The notes below the pieces were generated by a model. It was given only the letters and a program-made list of their open reading frames with translations, was not told the DNA's origin and made no database searches. A stretch of 64,000 bases of DNA, from assembly GCF_023073415.1 (NCBI RefSeq), contig NZ_JADPJL010000012.1:62001-126000 (forward strand), given 5' to 3'. Source of the stretch: Bradyrhizobium sp. 190. Lineage in GTDB: Bacteria; Pseudomonadota; Alphaproteobacteria; Rhizobiales; Xanthobacteraceae. The translations under genes and the position numbers were made by a program. Of the stretch, positions 49,053-59,087 are shown piece by piece (position 1 is the first letter of the stretch; the number at the start of each line of letters is the position of its first letter).

Positions 49053-49310
49053 TCAGTCGCCTTTGTAGCCCCACCTTCGCGCAATGACGTCGTTCATTTC
49101 ATTGATCGAAAGCGACTTGCCCTTTCGCTTCGTTTTTAGGAGCCCGAAAACATCGGAAATCTTGCCGGTCGATCGAGCTGCCTTAATCTCTATTGTCCCG
49201 TTGGGAAGCTTGCTTATGGTGACTTTGCCGCCTGGACGCACGCCTATGTGCTCAAGCAAGTCCCTGCGCAGGGTGACCCGACCTTTGGCGGTGACGACAA
49301 GTGTGCCCAT
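49053..49310 (-). CDS. AbrB/MazE-type antitoxin-like DNA-binding protein, no toxin partner
   Basis: 85 residues from ATG 49310 (MGTLVVTAKGRVTLRRDLLE). The swapped-hairpin AbrB pattern is clear in residues 1-45: KGRVTLRRDLLEHIGVRPGG then KVTISKLPNGTIEI. The C-terminal part (SINEMNDVIARRWGYKGD) resembles tails of antitoxins that block PIN-type toxins. The next sequence downstream is a palindromic repeat and then a convergent gene, so no toxin gene follows. It is either an orphan or a stand-alone regulator. Confidence 0.78.
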   Translation of the reverse strand: MGTLVVTAKGRVTLRRDLLEHIGVRPGGKVTISKLPNGTIEIKAARSTGKISDVFGLLKTKRKGKSLSINEMNDVIARRWGYKGD

Positions 49311-49398
49311 AGGAAATCTCAGAATTGATCTCTGAACAGTGAGGCAGGAGAGGCTAACATTCAAGGTCAACTGGGATAGCATCGCCCCGGACGAGCCT

Positions 49399-50918
49399 TT
49401 AGTCCCGCCGCGGACTGATCTTCCACGTCGCAGCCAGAATGCCGACGGTCAGCGCGCCGCTGATCAAGGCGGCGATCGGAATCGTGACCGCGAGCGCCGC
49501 AGTCGCAGCCCAGCCGATCGAGCAGAAGGCTTCCGCGAATGTCGCCAGCCGCGACGAGGTCTGGCGGCGGCGGAATTGGCTGCGCTTGGCCTGCACGCGA
49601 AACCAGAGCTGGATCGCAGCCGCCGAGACGGTTGCGACGATGACGCCGAGCGCGGTGACGATTGCCTGCGTTACGGAAGCAAACGCCAGCGCTGCAATCA
49701 GCGGTGCGAAGATGGCACCGATCGAGAGAAGCACCACCTCGACCTTGGCGCGGATCACGCGCGACGGCGGCAGCGGTGCGGTCGCGACCAGGTCGGCAGC
49801 GTCCTCGCCCGAGATCGTCAGCCAGGCGAGGCCACCGGCAAGCTGACCGGCCGCCATCACGATCACGGGCGTTATCAGTACGATCGCGTCCGAGCTTTCG
49901 GAAAAACTTCGCCACAGCATCAGGGCCGGCGGCACCAGATAGAGCAGTTGCATCAGGCTTTGCGACAGCAGCCACGGGTCGCGCCGCAACAGCAGGAATT
50001 CCTTGGTGCGCAGCGCCTGTTGCCGCGTACCGCCGCGAAATGCCGTCGCGCGCGGCCCGCGACGGACGGTGCGGGCGGTTGCGGCGACGCTGACGACGGT
50101 ATCGGCAAATTTCGGCGAGAAGACTGCCATCACGACGCCGAGCAGCAGGAGCCCGCCGGCCATCAGCCACGACAGTACCATGCCATCGCCGATCGCCGCG
50201 CGCGCCGGCCACCACAGCGGGCTGTCGAGCGCCGGCGCATAGGCTGACGCGGCATCGGAGGTCAGCACCGTAAAGCGAGACAACGTCCCGTAGGAAAGGA
50301 TGGCAGCGACCTGGAGCGCGATGACGAAGCCGGCGCCGATGATGGCCGCCACGATCTGCGCGACGAGGCGGGTACGGCTTGGACCGATCAACCTGAACAG
50401 CGCGACCGTGATTGCGATCGCAACGGCCGCGGCTGAAAGGCCGATGGCGATGACGACGCCGAACGCAGAAAGCCATCGGATGCCGCCGCCGATCACGAGA
50501 ACGTCGACAAAGGGCGTCGACAGCAACAGCGCCATCCCGATCACGGACAGCCCGATCGCCGCGATTCGTACCGAGAACACGTTGGCGAGGTTCGCCGGCG
50601 ACGACATGATGAGATCGAGATCGGCGCGGGCGTAGAACACCCGCGTCACCGATTCGATGGCCTGCGACAGCATCAGGGCCCAGGCGAGGAAGATGGTCGC
50701 CGTGATGACGATCAGTTCCGGCTTGCCGAGCGGGGCTTGCAGATCGGCGAAGCGGCCGATCACGGCATAGGCCGGCAGGTGCATGATGGCGACGAACACG
50801 GTCAGGGCGATGATCGCGCGCTTTCGCTTGCCACGTCTGCCGGCAATCATCGCCAGCCATTCGCGCCAGGCCAGACGGATCTCGTGGCGGGCAAACCAGG
50901 TGAGCGCCGCGGCCGAGC

Positions 50919-50922
<4 letters not shown>
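49399..50922 (-). CDS. ABC transporter permease (export type)
   Basis: 507 residues with about ten to twelve hydrophobic segments, for example IIALTVFVAIMHLPAYAVIG, VVIAIGLSAAAVAIAITVAL and AIVTALGVIVATVSAAAIQL. The N-terminus MSSAAALTWFARHEIRLAWR is typical of ABC-2-like export permeases. Its start overlaps the stop of the ATPase gene (ATGA), so the two form one exporter. Inner-membrane. Substrate unknown. Confidence 0.83.
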
Positions 50923-51671
<749 letters not shown>

Positions 51672-51823
51672 GACTTCCGGGCGATCCAGTTGTTCCTTGC
51701 GGACCATGCACCGAAGAGCTTTCGGCGCGGTGAATCTTGCACGCCAAATCGCAGCAAACCCCGCAACTTCCCGGACTGCGGCATTTCTCCGCAATTGTTA
51801 ACGGCGCGGCACGCAGCGCTTTG

Positions 51824-51852
51824 TTGACAGGGCTCGGCGCTTTGGGCTCAAT
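51824..51852 (+). promoter_or_regulatory. Candidate sigma-70 promoter for the liv operon
   Basis: TTGACA at 51824-51829 is a perfect -35 hexamer. Seventeen bases later CTCAAT (51847-51852) is a weak -10. It would start transcription about 100 bases before the livH start. The -10 match is poor, so this is tentative. Confidence 0.4.
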
Positions 51853-51957
51853 GCAGCGGGACATATGCAGCTGTTCGGCATCGTGGATGCCGGGTAGCGT
51901 GTAGACACAAGATGCAGAAAAGGCGGTCGAAAGAATCGCCTGGCATCGGGGAGGGAA

Positions 51958-52836
51958 ATGATGCTGGACTTCGTTCAGCAGCTGGTGAGTGGCATCGCGC
52001 TCGGCTGCGTTTACGGCTTGATCGCGCTCGGTTTCGTGCTCGTTTACAAGGCAACCGAGGTCGTCAATTTCGCCCAGGGCGATTTGATGATGCTGGGCGG
52101 GTTCTTCGCCTTCACATTTATCGGCATGCTCGGCCTCAATTACTGGCTCGGATTCGCCGGCGCAGTCGCGGCTATGGCGCTGTTCGGCATGCTGGCCGAA
52201 CGCGTGGTGGTGCGGCCGATCCTCGGCTATCCGCAGTTTTCGATCATCATGGCGACGATCGGGCTCGGATACTTCCTGCGCTCCGTGGTCGGCATGATCT
52301 GGGGCACCGACGATTTCAAGATCGATACGCCGTTCAGCGATGGCGTGTTGCGGATCGGCTCGCTGGTGCTGGCATACGACAAGCTCTCGGTGATCGCCGC
52401 AACCATCATCCTTTGCGCGCTGCTTTATCTCTTCTTCAACCGCACCACGCTCGGCACCGCGATGCGTGCCAGCTCCGAGAACATGTTGGCCGCCTATTAC
52501 ATGGGCATTCCGGTCAAGCGCGTGGTGTCGATCGTGTGGGCGATCAGCGCGGCGGTCGCGACCGCTGCCGGCGTGCTGCTGGCGCCGATCACCTTCATTC
52601 ACTCCAATGTCGGTCTCGTACTCGGCCTGAAGGCGTTTCCCGCCGCGGTGCTCGGCGGCTTCGGCTCCATTCCCGGCGCCGTGGTGGGCGGCGTGCTGAT
52701 CGGCGTGATTGAGAGCATGGCCGGCTTCTATCTGCCGCAGGGCTGGAAGGACGTCGCGCCCTACATCGTTCTTCTGGTGGTGCTGTTGCTCAAGCCCGAA
52801 GGCCTGTTCGGTATTCATACGCGGAAGAAGGTCTAA
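51958..52836 (+). CDS. livH: Branched-chain amino-acid-type ABC permease LivH
   Basis: 292 residues. Start at ATG 51958 (or 51961) behind GGGAGGG. The family opening is classic: QQLVSGIALGCVYGLIALGF, VLVYKATEVVNFAQGDLMML. The coupling region is AMRASSENMLAAYYMGIPVK, with AVLGGFGSIPGAVVGGVLIG near the C-terminus. It forms the inner-membrane channel with LivM, whose start overlaps this stop (TAATG). The substrate may be an aromatic or fatty acid rather than an amino acid, given the acyl-CoA synthetase in the cluster. Confidence 0.93.
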   Translation: MMLDFVQQLVSGIALGCVYGLIALGFVLVYKATEVVNFAQGDLMMLGGFFAFTFIGMLGLNYWLGFAGAVAAMALFGMLAERVVVRPILGYPQFSIIMATIGLGYFLRSVVGMIWGTDDFKIDTPFSDGVLRIGSLVLAYDKLSVIAATIILCALLYLFFNRTTLGTAMRASSENMLAAYYMGIPVKRVVSIVWAISAAVATAAGVLLAPITFIHSNVGLVLGLKAFPAAVLGGFGSIPGAVVGGVLIGVIESMAGFYLPQGWKDVAPYIVLLVVLLLKPEGLFGIHTRKKV

Positions 52837-53987
52837 TGCGCTTCCTCTTCAAGACGGATTACGAAGACGACATCAGGCTGTTTCCGCACAGCGGATACGT
52901 CGTTTCCTACGGCATCCTGCTGGCGTTTCTTGTGATCGCGCCGTTCGTGCTGTCGAGCTATCTGGTCAGCCAGCTGGTGTTCGTCTGCATCTACGCCACG
53001 GTGGGCGTAGGCTTGATGATTCTCACCGGCTTCACCGGGCAGGCCTCGCTCGGCCACGCCGCCTTTCTGGCGATCGGCGCCTATACGGCGGCCTATCTGC
53101 AGCAATACAACGTTCCGTTTCCGGTCTACTTCCTGGCCGGCGGCCTGTTGACCGGCGTGGTCGGTGCGCTGGTCGGTTTCCCGGCGCTGCGGCTGACGGG
53201 CATCTACCTCGTCATCGCGACGATCTCCTTTGCCTTCATCGTCGAGGAGGTGCTGGCCCGCTGGGAAAGCGTGACCCACGGCAATGAGGGCATGCGCGTC
53301 AAGACCTTGAGCCTGTTCGGGCAGGCGGTACCGCAAAACGGCTCGGCCTTCTACTTCCTCTGTCTCGGCGTGTTGATCCTGACCATCGTCGGCACGCTCA
53401 ATCTGTTGCGCTCGCCCACGGGGCGCGCCTTCGTCGCGATCCGCGACAGCGAAACCGCGGCGCGCAGCATGGGCGTCAACGTCTCGCTCTACAAGGTGAA
53501 GTCGTTTGCGATCAGCGCGGCGATTACCGGATTGGCCGGTGTGCTGTTCGCGCACAAGCTCTCCTTCATCAGCCCGGAAATGTTCACGCTGCAGCTCTCG
53601 ATCGAGTTCATCATCGTGATCCTGATCGGCGGCACCTTCAGCCTGCACGGCGCGGTGCTCGGCGCGATCTTCCTGGTCATGATCGATCCGTTCCTGACCT
53701 ATCTGAAGGACGACTTGCCCGGCATCATCGCGGGAATCTTCGCAACGTTCGGCGCGGACAGCGTGACCGCGTCGAAGATTCACAGCAACGTCGCCGCCAT
53801 TGCCTCCGCCAACGGATTGAAGGGCGCGATCTACGGGGTGATCATCGTGCTGTTCGTGCTGTTCGAGCCGCTCGGTCTGTACGGTCGCTGGCTGAAGATA
53901 AAACTCTTCTTCCAGCTATTCCCGCTCTGCAAGCGCGCCACCTTCAAGCGCCAGAAAATCTATGTGAAATCGGAGCGGAACCGATGA
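52836..53987 (+). CDS. livM: Branched-chain amino-acid-type ABC permease LivM
   Basis: 383 residues. Hydrophobic helices and the LivM hallmarks are seen: VGLMILTGFTGQASLGHAAF, FPALRLTGIYLVIATISFAF and the coupling loop FVAIRDSETAARSMGVNVSL. LIGGTFSLHGAVLGAIFLVM follows. Its start overlaps LivH's stop and its stop overlaps the LivG start, showing a tight operon. Confidence 0.93.
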   Translation: MRFLFKTDYEDDIRLFPHSGYVVSYGILLAFLVIAPFVLSSYLVSQLVFVCIYATVGVGLMILTGFTGQASLGHAAFLAIGAYTAAYLQQYNVPFPVYFLAGGLLTGVVGALVGFPALRLTGIYLVIATISFAFIVEEVLARWESVTHGNEGMRVKTLSLFGQAVPQNGSAFYFLCLGVLILTIVGTLNLLRSPTGRAFVAIRDSETAARSMGVNVSLYKVKSFAISAAITGLAGVLFAHKLSFISPEMFTLQLSIEFIIVILIGGTFSLHGAVLGAIFLVMIDPFLTYLKDDLPGIIAGIFATFGADSVTASKIHSNVAAIASANGLKGAIYGVIIVLFVLFEPLGLYGRWLKIKLFFQLFPLCKRATFKRQKIYVKSERNR

Positions 53988-54742
53988 GCTATTTCCGTGC
54001 GGAAAACCTGTCTTTGCATTTCGGCGGCCTGAAGGCGGTCGATTCCGTCAGCTTCGCGGTGGAGAAGGGCGAGATTCTCTCGATCATCGGTCCCAACGGC
54101 GCAGGCAAGAGTTCAATCTTCAACCTGATCTCGCGGATCTATCCGCCCACGTCAGGCAGGATCTTTTTCGAAGACCAGGACATCACCGAGCAGCCGGCCT
54201 ACGACATTGCCGGCCTCGGCATCGCCCGCACCTTCCAGAACATCGAATTGTTCGAGAATGCGACCATGCTGAGCAATCTGCTGGTCGGCCGTCACCGGCA
54301 CTCCGCCACGCAGCTCTGGCAGGAATTGTTGTTCCTGCCGAGCGTGCGCGCGGGGGAAAAGGTCCATCGCCGCCGCGTCGAGCAGGTGATCGAATTCCTC
54401 GATCTCGAAGCCTATCGCGACAAGCTGATCTCCGGGCTGCCCTACGGCGTCCGCAAGGTGATCGAGCTTGCGCGTGCGCTGTGCTCGGAGCCGAAACTGA
54501 TCCTGCTGGACGAGCCGTCGTCCGGGCTGAATGTCGAGGAGACCGACGACATGTCGTTCTGGATCCGCGACATGAAGACCGAGCTCGGCATCACCGTGCT
54601 GATGGTCGAACACGACATGACGCTGGTCAATCGCGTCTCCGACCGCGTGATTGCGCTCAACTACGGCCGTGTGCTTGCGATGGGCTCGCCGTCCGAGGTG
54701 CAGCGCCATCCCGACGTCGTCGCCGCCTATCTCGGCGCATGA
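53984..54742 (+). CDS. livG: Branched-chain amino-acid-type ABC ATPase LivG
   Basis: 252 residues. Walker A GPNGAGKS, family motif GIARTFQNIELFENATMLSN, a signature region degenerate to ISGLPYGVRKVIELARALCS, Walker B LILLDEPSSGLN and switch His in MVEHDM. This degenerate signature (LPYGxRK) is normal in LivG. It pairs with LivF and powers the LivHM channel. Confidence 0.94.
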   Translation: MSYFRAENLSLHFGGLKAVDSVSFAVEKGEILSIIGPNGAGKSSIFNLISRIYPPTSGRIFFEDQDITEQPAYDIAGLGIARTFQNIELFENATMLSNLLVGRHRHSATQLWQELLFLPSVRAGEKVHRRRVEQVIEFLDLEAYRDKLISGLPYGVRKVIELARALCSEPKLILLDEPSSGLNVEETDDMSFWIRDMKTELGITVLMVEHDMTLVNRVSDRVIALNYGRVLAMGSPSEVQRHPDVVAAYLGA

Positions 54743-54752
54743 GGGTGATGCC

Positions 54753-55532
54753 ATGAGCGCTTCCGACACCATCCTCAAGCTCAGCAATATTGAGAGCTAT
54801 TACGGACCGATCATGGCCATCAGAGGCATCAGCCTCGAGGTGCCGCGCGGCCGGATCGTCACTTTGCTCGGCGCCAACGGCGCCGGCAAGACCACGGTGC
54901 TCAAGACCATTTCCGGCATTCTCGATCCCCAAAAGGGCTCGATCGAATTTCTGGGCAAGCCGATCCAGCGCATGGAGGCCGACAAGATCGTGCGGCTGGG
55001 CTTAAGCCATGTGCCGGAGGGGCGCGAGGTGTTTCCGTTCCTCTCGGTGCGTGAGAACCTGATGATGGGCGCCTATCCGCGCAAGGACCGCGACGGCGTC
55101 GCCCAGGATATCGAACTTGTCTACGGCTATTTCCCGCGGTTGAAGGAGCGCATCAACCAGCCGGCCGGACAGCTTTCCGGCGGCGAGCAGCAGATGCTGG
55201 CGATCGGGCGGGCGTTGATGAACCGTCCGACCCTGCTACTTTTGGATGAGCCGTCGCTCGGGCTGTCGCCGATCCTGGTGAAAGAGATTTTCACGATCAT
55301 CAAGCGCGTCAACGAGGAGCAGGGCATGTCGATCCTGCTGGTCGAGCAGAACGCCAAGGTCGCGCTGGAGACCGCCCATTACGGCTATGTGCTGGAAATC
55401 GGCCGGGTCGTGATGAACGATACCTGCGACCGGCTGATGAATTCAAAGGATATCCAGGAATTCTATCTCGGCGCCAAGGAAGAGGGCGCCCGCGGCGAAC
55501 GGCGCTGGAAAAAGAAGAAGACATGGCGTTAG
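54753..55532 (+). CDS. livF: Branched-chain amino-acid-type ABC ATPase LivF
   Basis: 259 residues from ATG 54753, eleven bases after LivG's stop. Walker A GANGAGKT, LivF motif VPEGREVFPFLSVRENLMMG, signature LSGGEQQMLAIGRALM, Walker B LLLLDEPSLGLSP and switch region ILLVEQNA. The C-terminus is extended by a basic tail (RRWKKKKTWR), and its stop codon falls inside a threefold 15-base tandem repeat. Confidence 0.94.
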   Translation: MSASDTILKLSNIESYYGPIMAIRGISLEVPRGRIVTLLGANGAGKTTVLKTISGILDPQKGSIEFLGKPIQRMEADKIVRLGLSHVPEGREVFPFLSVRENLMMGAYPRKDRDGVAQDIELVYGYFPRLKERINQPAGQLSGGEQQMLAIGRALMNRPTLLLLDEPSLGLSPILVKEIFTIIKRVNEEQGMSILLVEQNAKVALETAHYGYVLEIGRVVMNDTCDRLMNSKDIQEFYLGAKEEGARGERRWKKKKTWR

Positions 55533-55568
55533 AAGGCTTGGCGTTAGAAGTCCTGGCGTTAACCTTCG
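55524..55568 (+). repeat. Threefold 15-base tandem repeat at the livF stop
   Basis: TGGCGTTAGAAG begins at 55524, 55539 and (diverging after TGGCGTTA) at 55554, an exact 15-base period. The livF stop codon TAG lies in the first copy, so the repeats after it are untranslated. They look like recent slippage products. Confidence 0.7.
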
Positions 55569-55681
55569 CAGTCAAAAGCATGGCATTTAGAACGAGTTAG
55601 AGCTAGATTCAGGGCCTGCTTCAAGAAAGCAAGACCGGCTGACAAGACCGGCGAAGCAGGCGACAGAGGGAGGAAGAGGGC

Positions 55682-57520
55682 ATGGCCAGACCGGCAGTGC
55701 TGACGGTCGCCGACACGATCGCGAAGAGTTTTCTGAAGTCCGTGGAAACCCGCGGCGACCGGCCGGCGATCCGCGAAAAGAAATTCGGCATCTGGCAGCC
55801 GACCAGTTGGCGCGAGTGGCTGCAGATATCCAGGGATATCGCCTTCGGCCTGCATGCGTCAGGCTTCCGGCCCGGCGACGTCGCCTCGATCATCGCCAAC
55901 GCGGTGCCGGAATGGGTCTATGCCGACATGGGCATCCTGTGCGCCGGCGGCGTCTCTTCCGGAATCTATCCGACCGATTCATCGGTGCAGGTCGAGTATC
56001 TGATCAACGATTCCTCGACAAAAGTGATCTTCGCCGAGGACGAGGAGCAACTCGACAAGATCCTGTCGTGCCGTTCGCGGTGCCCGACATTGCAGAAGAT
56101 CGTCGTGTTCGACATGGAGGGCCTGAGCGGCTTTACCGACCCCATGGTGCTGTCGCTGGCCGAGTTCATGGCGCTCGGGCGCAACCACGCCCAGGGGAAA
56201 GACGCGCTGTGGGACGAAATGATCGGAAGCCGCAACGCGAACGATCTCGCCATCCTCGTTTACACGTCCGGCACCACGGGCCCGCCCAAGGGCGCGATGC
56301 ATTCCAATCGCAGCGTGACGCATCAGATGCGCCACGCCAACGATCTGTTTCCGTCGACCGACAACGAAGAGCGGCTGGTGTTCCTGCCGCTGTGCCACGT
56401 CGCCGAGCGGATCGGCGGCTACTACGTCTCGCTGGCGCTGGGATCGGTGATGAACTTCGCCGAAAGCCCGGAAACCGTGCCGGACAATCTGCGCGAGGTG
56501 CAGCCGACCGCCTTCCTCGCGGTGCCGCGGGTCTGGGAGAAGTTCTATTCCGGAATCACGATTGCGCTGAAGGACGCGACCAACTTCCAGAAATGGATGT
56601 ACCGCAACGCGCTCGCGATCGGAAATCGCGTGACGGAATACAAGCTGCAGGGCGATACACCGCCATTGTCGCTGCGGCTCGCCAACGGCGCCGCCTACTA
56701 TCTGGTGTTCCGCAACATCCGCCGCATGCTCGGTCTCGACCGTTGCCGGCTGGCCTTTACCGGCGCGGCCCCGATCGCACCCGATCTGATCCGCTGGTAT
56801 CTCGCGCTCGGCATCGAGATGCGCGAGGTCTACGGCCAGACCGAGAATTGCGGTGTCGCCACCGTGATGCCGCCCGATCGCATCAAGCTCGGCTCGGTCG
56901 GCAAGGCCGCGCCCTGGGGCGAGGTCGCGATTTCACCGCAGGGCGAAATCCTGATCCGCGGCGATTTCCTGTTCATGGGCTATCTGAATCAGCCGGAAAA
57001 GACCGCCGAGACCATCGACGCCAAGGGATGGCTGCATACCGGCGATGTCGGCTCGATCGACAATGAAGGCTTCGTCAGGATCACCGACCGGATGAAGGAC
57101 ATCATCATCACGTCGGGCGGCAAGAACGTCACGCCGTCGGAAATCGAGAACCAGTTGAAGTTCTCGCCCTATGTGTCCGACGCCGTGGTGATCGGCGACA
57201 AGCGGCCGTATCTGACGTGTCTGCTCATGATCGACCAGGAGAATGTCGAAAAATACGCCCAGGATCACGACATTCCCTTCACCAATTACGCCAGCCTGTG
57301 CCGCGCGCCCGAGATCCAGGACCTGATCCATCGTGAGATCGAGGCGGTCAACGTCAACTTCGCGCGCGTCGAAACCATCAAGAAGTTCTACCTGATCGAA
57401 CGTCAGCTCACGCCTGAGGACGAGGAGTTGACGCCGACCATGAAGCTGAAGCGCAGTTTCGTGAACAAGCGTTATGCCGCCGAAATCAACGCCATGTATG
57501 GCGAGCGGGCGGTGGCGTGA
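55682..57520 (+). CDS. Long-chain/aryl acyl-CoA synthetase (AMP-forming)
   Basis: 612 residues, the FadD15-like length. The AMP-binding motif is VYTSGTTGPPKGAMHSNRSV; further A5-A8 motifs are VYGQTENCGVATVMP and GWLHTGDVGSIDNEGFVRIT. It activates a carboxylic acid to its CoA thioester using ATP. It lies between the liv ATPase genes and the cluster's binding-protein gene on the same strand, suggesting that the transported ligand is a carboxylic acid that is activated on entry. Cytoplasmic or membrane-associated. Confidence 0.92.
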   Translation: MARPAVLTVADTIAKSFLKSVETRGDRPAIREKKFGIWQPTSWREWLQISRDIAFGLHASGFRPGDVASIIANAVPEWVYADMGILCAGGVSSGIYPTDSSVQVEYLINDSSTKVIFAEDEEQLDKILSCRSRCPTLQKIVVFDMEGLSGFTDPMVLSLAEFMALGRNHAQGKDALWDEMIGSRNANDLAILVYTSGTTGPPKGAMHSNRSVTHQMRHANDLFPSTDNEERLVFLPLCHVAERIGGYYVSLALGSVMNFAESPETVPDNLREVQPTAFLAVPRVWEKFYSGITIALKDATNFQKWMYRNALAIGNRVTEYKLQGDTPPLSLRLANGAAYYLVFRNIRRMLGLDRCRLAFTGAAPIAPDLIRWYLALGIEMREVYGQTENCGVATVMPPDRIKLGSVGKAAPWGEVAISPQGEILIRGDFLFMGYLNQPEKTAETIDAKGWLHTGDVGSIDNEGFVRITDRMKDIIITSGGKNVTPSEIENQLKFSPYVSDAVVIGDKRPYLTCLLMIDQENVEKYAQDHDIPFTNYASLCRAPEIQDLIHREIEAVNVNFARVETIKKFYLIERQLTPEDEELTPTMKLKRSFVNKRYAAEINAMYGERAVA

Positions 57521-57645
57521 GCGGCGTGGACTTGAAGGCAACGGAACTTGAATCGGAATTTTTCGAACGGATTTTTTTGGAAACGGCGAAGGATTGAGAA
57601 GGCCCCACCCTTCGCTCAACACGGGCCAACGAAGAGGAGACTGCA

Positions 57646-58845
57646 ATGTCGAAATCGTTTAGGGCGTTGGGCCTTGCGGTGAGCGCCCTTGCGCTGACCC
57701 AACTGCCGGCCGCAGCCCAGACCAAGGTTACCGATCAAGGCATCTCGGCGAGCGAGATTGTCATCGGCACCCATCAGGACCTGTCCGGCCCGATCAAGGT
57801 CTGGGGCGTTCCGGTTTCCAACGGCATGAAGATGGCGGCTGAGGAAGTCAATGCCGCCGGTGGTATCCACGGCCGCAAGATCAAGCTGATCCTCGAGGAC
57901 AGCGGCTACGATCCGAAGCGCGCCGTGCTGGCGTCGCAGAAGATGGTCGAGCGCGACAAGGTCTTCGCCATGGTCGGTCCGATGGGCTCGCCCACCGTGC
58001 TCGCCGCACAGGACATCCTGTTCGATGCCGGCGTCTTGCAGCTGTTCCCGCTGACGGCGGCCGAATTCACCTTCAAGTTTGATCCGGCCAAGCCGCAGGA
58101 GCGACTGAAGTTCAACAATTTGCTGCCTTACGTCGAGAGCACGCGTGCGGCCGTCAAATACATGGTCGAGGGGAAGAACTTCAAGAAGCCCTGCATCATG
58201 CATCAGGACGACGAATACGGAAAGAACGTGCTTGACGGCTTCACGCAGCAGGTCACGGCGATGAAGCTGACGCCCGCTTCGGTCACGAGCTACAAGCGCG
58301 GCGCTTCCGACTTCAGCGCGCAGATCGCCAAGATGAAGTCCGACGGCTGCGACATGGTCGTGCTCGGTACGGTCATTCGCGAAACCATCGGTGCCATGGG
58401 CGAGGCCAAGAAGCTCGGCTGGGACGTCACCTTCCTTGGCGCCACGCCGACCAACGTGCTCGAAGTGCCGGCGCTCGGCAAGGACGCGGTCGAAGGCCTC
58501 TACGCGGCCTCGGGTTTCGAAATCCCGTACGAAGACACCGCAAAGGGCAAGGTCAAGGACTGGCTCGCCAATTACAAGAAGATGTTCGGTACCGACGCCA
58601 ACACGCAGGCGATCATCGGCTACAACGCCATGATGACCTTCGCGTTCTACGCCGAGAAGGCAGGCAAGGACCTGACCGGCCAGAAGATGATGACCTCGCT
58701 GGAGTCAGGCGAGAAGTTCATGGACATCTTCAACTCACCGCCCACCAAGTTCTCCAAGACCGACCATCTCGCCAACACCATCACCCAGGTCCAGCAGGTC
58801 AAGAACGGCCGCTGGGTGCTGGTGAAGGAAGGCCTGATGTTCTGA
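57646..58845 (+). CDS. Periplasmic binding protein of the liv-type importer (Peripla_BP_6)
   Basis: 399 residues. A Sec signal ends at PAAAQ. The mature protein starts with ISASEIVIGTHQDLSGPIKV, then GMKMAAEEVNAAGGIHGRKI, the family-6 pattern (LivJ/LivK relatives). It has AGGA five to eight bases before ATG. It delivers the ligand to LivHM. The ligand is unknown; the neighbouring acyl-CoA synthetase hints at an aromatic or aliphatic acid. A strong terminator follows. Confidence 0.93.
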   Translation: MSKSFRALGLAVSALALTQLPAAAQTKVTDQGISASEIVIGTHQDLSGPIKVWGVPVSNGMKMAAEEVNAAGGIHGRKIKLILEDSGYDPKRAVLASQKMVERDKVFAMVGPMGSPTVLAAQDILFDAGVLQLFPLTAAEFTFKFDPAKPQERLKFNNLLPYVESTRAAVKYMVEGKNFKKPCIMHQDDEYGKNVLDGFTQQVTAMKLTPASVTSYKRGASDFSAQIAKMKSDGCDMVVLGTVIRETIGAMGEAKKLGWDVTFLGATPTNVLEVPALGKDAVEGLYAASGFEIPYEDTAKGKVKDWLANYKKMFGTDANTQAIIGYNAMMTFAFYAEKAGKDLTGQKMMTSLESGEKFMDIFNSPPTKFSKTDHLANTITQVQQVKNGRWVLVKEGLMF

Positions 58846-58885
58846 GAGGGCGCTTCGCCCTTACGGTGAAGGCTTAACGACATAG

Positions 58886-58920
58886 GGGCTGCGCGAGATG
58901 ATCGCGCAGCCCTTTCTTTT
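58886..58920 (+). terminator. Rho-independent terminator of the liv cluster
   Basis: GGGCTGCGCGA at 58886-58896 pairs perfectly with TCGCGCAGCCC at 58902-58912 around a five-base loop, followed by TTTCTTTT. This is a textbook intrinsic terminator 40 bases after the binding-protein stop codon. Confidence 0.9.
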
Positions 58921-58999
58921 GCGCTGTCCCGGATTGCGCTTCGCTCCATCCGGGCTACGTTGCTCTGCGCGCCGCGGCGAGGTGACCTAGGCAACGACA

Positions 59000-59030
59000 A
59001 AGGGCTGCGCGATCGTCTCGCGCAACCCTT
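59000..59030 (-). terminator. Probable terminator of the alcohol dehydrogenase gene
   Basis: Read on the minus strand, GGGTTGCGCGA pairs with TCGCGCAGCCC (one G-T pair) around a five-base loop and is followed by TTTGTCGTT. The stem is nearly the same as the liv terminator, in the opposite sense, so the two elements appear to be related copies. Confidence 0.6.
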
Positions 59031-59087
59031 CTGCTTCGCCATGTGCTGCGGGGTTCGCGCTTGCGCGCGCGCCCCGCGATGACTTCG

